DNA of 64,000 nucleotides, taken from contig NZ_WLYX01000001.1 of the NCBI RefSeq assembly GCF_009707705.1, positions 496,001-560,000 on the forward strand, given 5' to 3'. Shown piece after piece: positions 62,128 to 64,000 of the stretch. Source of the DNA: Paludibacterium denitrificans (GTDB lineage: Bacteria; Pseudomonadota; Gammaproteobacteria; Burkholderiales; Chromobacteriaceae). A model generated the notes under the pieces. It did no database searches, had not been told where the DNA came from, and worked only from the letters and a program-made list of their open reading frames with translations. Position 1 is the stretch's first letter; each line of letters opens with the position of its first letter. Position numbers and translations under genes: made by a program.

Positions 62128-64000
62128 ATGACAATTTATAAACTTACTAATCCATTAAATTTCAACATAAAAAAAATAATATTTTTTTCAGAAGAAAAAT
62201 ATGCAACTATAAAACAACTAATATTCATCGCATTATCAATTATTCTTTTAAATCAATACTCAATAGCACAAACAATAATAACGAGCAAAGGGAAAATAAA
62301 CTTAGGTAACAGCTGGGAAATGCTATATGACCCACAAGGATTGATGACATTAGAAGAAATTGAAAAACCAGAAATAAAAAATAAATTTATCGCACAAAAA
62401 AGCGCCCCTTCACTTGGCTATCGTACTGGAGCGACATGGCTACGGTTCAATGTCCTCCGTCCCAAGAATACTTCTGCAGAATGGTGGCTAGAATTACAAT
62501 CTCCAATGCTGGATGAAGCCACACTCTACTTTCCAGAAAACAACGGAACATACATAAAAAAAACCATAGGCGACCAAGCAACTTGGAAGCAAAGAGACTT
62601 AGATTATAGAAATCCAGTATTTCGCCTAGTCTTACCTGAAAACACGCCGACAAAATTTTATGTTCGTGTAAGAGGAAAAAACAACCTAGCAATAGGACTT
62701 ACCCTATGGAGCCCTATTTCATTTGTCTCAGCATTAACAAAGGAACAATTAGGGTTTGGTACTTTTTTTGCAATCAATCTTGTGTTGATTCTCATTAACA
62801 TATGGTTTTTTCAGGCCACAAAGGATAGGTCTTATGCGCTACTATCCTTATTCACCATTACAAATCTAATAACAACACTTGGATCAGAAGGATATCTCTA
62901 CCAATATATACTGCGCGACCAGCCGGATAAAAATGAATTTATAATGATGCTTGCGATGTTATTGGGGCCACCAACAGGTGCCATGTTCCAATTTAGCTAC
63001 ATGCGGCTCTCTCAACGCCCCGAAAAAAAATGGACAAAAACGATTATCGGGATGACATGGGCTGTTGCACTACTCTCCTTATTCCTTCTATTTGGAATGG
63101 ACCAACAATGGGTGCGCCCCTTCTATCAAGGATGGACCTTTCTATGCTTGGTAGGTCTACTGCTATTTGTGTTGAAATTAGCCTACAAAGGAAGTCCTGA
63201 AGCGAGAATAATGCTGTATGCAATGCTTACGTTCTGGATTGGAGTAAGTTTACGTATCGGCCGAAACTTGGGAATACTGCCTCCCGGCTACATCACAGAC
63301 AACGCCTATTACATAGGCATGGCTGTTTATCTTCTGGTTTTGAACTATGCAGTAACACGCCAGATTCAGCGAATACAGAAAGAAAAACAGCTGGCAAAAA
63401 TTGAGGCACTTGAAAGTGCCAAACGTGTTGAACGAGAATTGGAAGACAGGGTCGTGCAACGCACGAGAGAACTACAGAATGCAATGGAACAAGTTGAAGC
63501 GTCATTAAAACTAGAACGCCGGGCAAAAATTGAACAACAAGATTTTTTTGCCACCGTTTCTCATGAGCTAAGAACCCCTCTGGCAGTTATTGACATAACC
63601 GCTCAGAACCTTGAATTTGATGCAAATAATGTTGATGAAGAGACTCGAGGACGTTTCAGAAAAATACTAAAATCTACAGAGCGTCTATCTCTGTTACTTG
63701 ACGACTATCTGAATGAGCACAGATTTGCTTTATTAAGACATGGCACTAATCTGGCGCCTTGCAATTTACGCCATCTATTAAAAGATGCAGCCAGTTCTGC
63801 AGAAATATTGACCGATGGCCATGTTTTCGAGATTGAAGCAGAAGATTTACCTGAAAACTTTATTTGTGATCAAGATTTAACAAAATTAGTTCTGCGTAGC
63901 TTGGCTGATAATGCAGTCAAATACACACCGCCCGGCAGCACCATTCGATTCAATGGGCAACAAGTAAAAAATGGCATTAAACTTAATGTAATCGATTCAG
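62128..64000 (+). CDS. 7TMR-DISM sensor histidine kinase (cut by window end)
   Basis: 624 residues visible, open to the last base and with no frame break. An N-terminal membrane segment or signal (IALSIILLNQYSIAQ) is followed by a periplasmic DISMED2-type sensor domain to about residue 200 (GATWLRFNVLRPKNTSAEWW), seven membrane segments (~205-405), a coiled coil, and the HisKA domain with phospho-acceptor His near residue 480 (FFATVSHELRTPLAVI). The N-box LADNAVKYTPPGS is at ~590. Low GC, especially at the start. DISM kinases sense envelope or carbohydrate signals. It is divergent from the autotransporter and may regulate it. Confidence 0.88.
   Translation, partial: MTIYKLTNPLNFNIKKIIFFSEEKYATIKQLIFIALSIILLNQYSIAQTIITSKGKINLGNSWEMLYDPQGLMTLEEIEKPEIKNKFIAQKSAPSLGYRTGATWLRFNVLRPKNTSAEWWLELQSPMLDEATLYFPENNGTYIKKTIGDQATWKQRDLDYRNPVFRLVLPENTPTKFYVRVRGKNNLAIGLTLWSPISFVSALTKEQLGFGTFFAINLVLILINIWFFQATKDRSYALLSLFTITNLITTLGSEGYLYQYILRDQPDKNEFIMMLAMLLGPPTGAMFQFSYMRLSQRPEKKWTKTIIGMTWAVALLSLFLLFGMDQQWVRPFYQGWTFLCLVGLLLFVLKLAYKGSPEARIMLYAMLTFWIGVSLRIGRNLGILPPGYITDNAYYIGMAVYLLVLNYAVTRQIQRIQKEKQLAKIEALESAKRVERELEDRVVQRTRELQNAMEQVEASLKLERRAKIEQQDFFATVSHELRTPLAVIDITAQNLEFDANNVDEETRGRFRKILKSTERLSLLLDDYLNEHRFALLRHGTNLAPCNLRHLLKDAASSAEILTDGHVFEIEAEDLPENFICDQDLTKLVLRSLADNAVKYTPPGSTIRFNGQQVKNGIKLNVIDS

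Overview
The window looks like a chromosome piece from a betaproteobacterium of the order Neisseriales (Chromobacteriaceae or a neighbouring family). The evidence is the gene order infC-rpmI-rplT-pheS-pheT-ihfA-merR next to tRNA-Pro, tgt-yajC-secD-secF, uvrA divergent from an MFS gene plus ssb, and miaA/mutL/ridA housekeeping genes, at roughly 58-60% GC. The species cannot be told from the sequence alone.

Layout. 1-6656: right end of a prophage (tail, tail-fibre and lysis genes, with an inverted PAP2 phosphatase as a cargo gene). 6657-7736: AT-rich boundary with one orphan membrane protein, next to tRNA-Pro. 7737-22743: core genes (merR, ihfA, pheST, rplT, rpmI, infC, thrS, tRNA-Val, tgt, yajC-secDF, dedA, mutL). 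22744-26295: accessory cluster of four tandem paralogous small secreted Gly/Ser/Thr/Ala-rich proteins followed by two more exported proteins of unknown function. 26426-42947: core and metabolic genes (sbcB, miaA, ridA, a fatty-acid desaturase, a DUF945 protein, a Nudix hydrolase, mnmA, an MFS/LysR pair, a PLD nuclease, uvrA, an MFS gene, ssb). 43258-44564: probable copper-related small genes. 44789-50236: ghrA-like dehydrogenase, LysR/EamA pair, and a PAS protein overlapping a chemoreceptor. 50313-56192: Sua5-type enzyme, then a LysR-controlled dabB-dabA inorganic-carbon pump. 56325-61904: a very large repeat-rich autotransporter. 62128-end: a low-GC 7TMR-DISM sensor kinase, cut by the window.

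Two window-wide signals are not genes. (1) The 10-mer GTTGGCCGAA occurs 33 times on the two strands, against well under one expected. It is inside genes (19 times as the in-frame codons TTG-GCC-GAA) and as inverted pairs between genes, and it is absent from the prophage, the secreted-protein cluster and the last 7.5 kb. It behaves like a DNA uptake sequence (DUS) of a dialect I do not know. (2) Nearly every conserved gene is broken, but the breaks are not random. Almost all fall where the protein demands GCCGGC (read here as GCTTAAGC, GCTTAGC, GCTCGGC and similar) or CCWGG (read as CCGG, CCCTGG, CCGAGG and similar). I read this as systematic base-calling error at methylated motifs, not pseudogene decay, so most broken genes are annotated below as single genes. 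It also implies methylation of GCCGGC and CCWGG in this strain.
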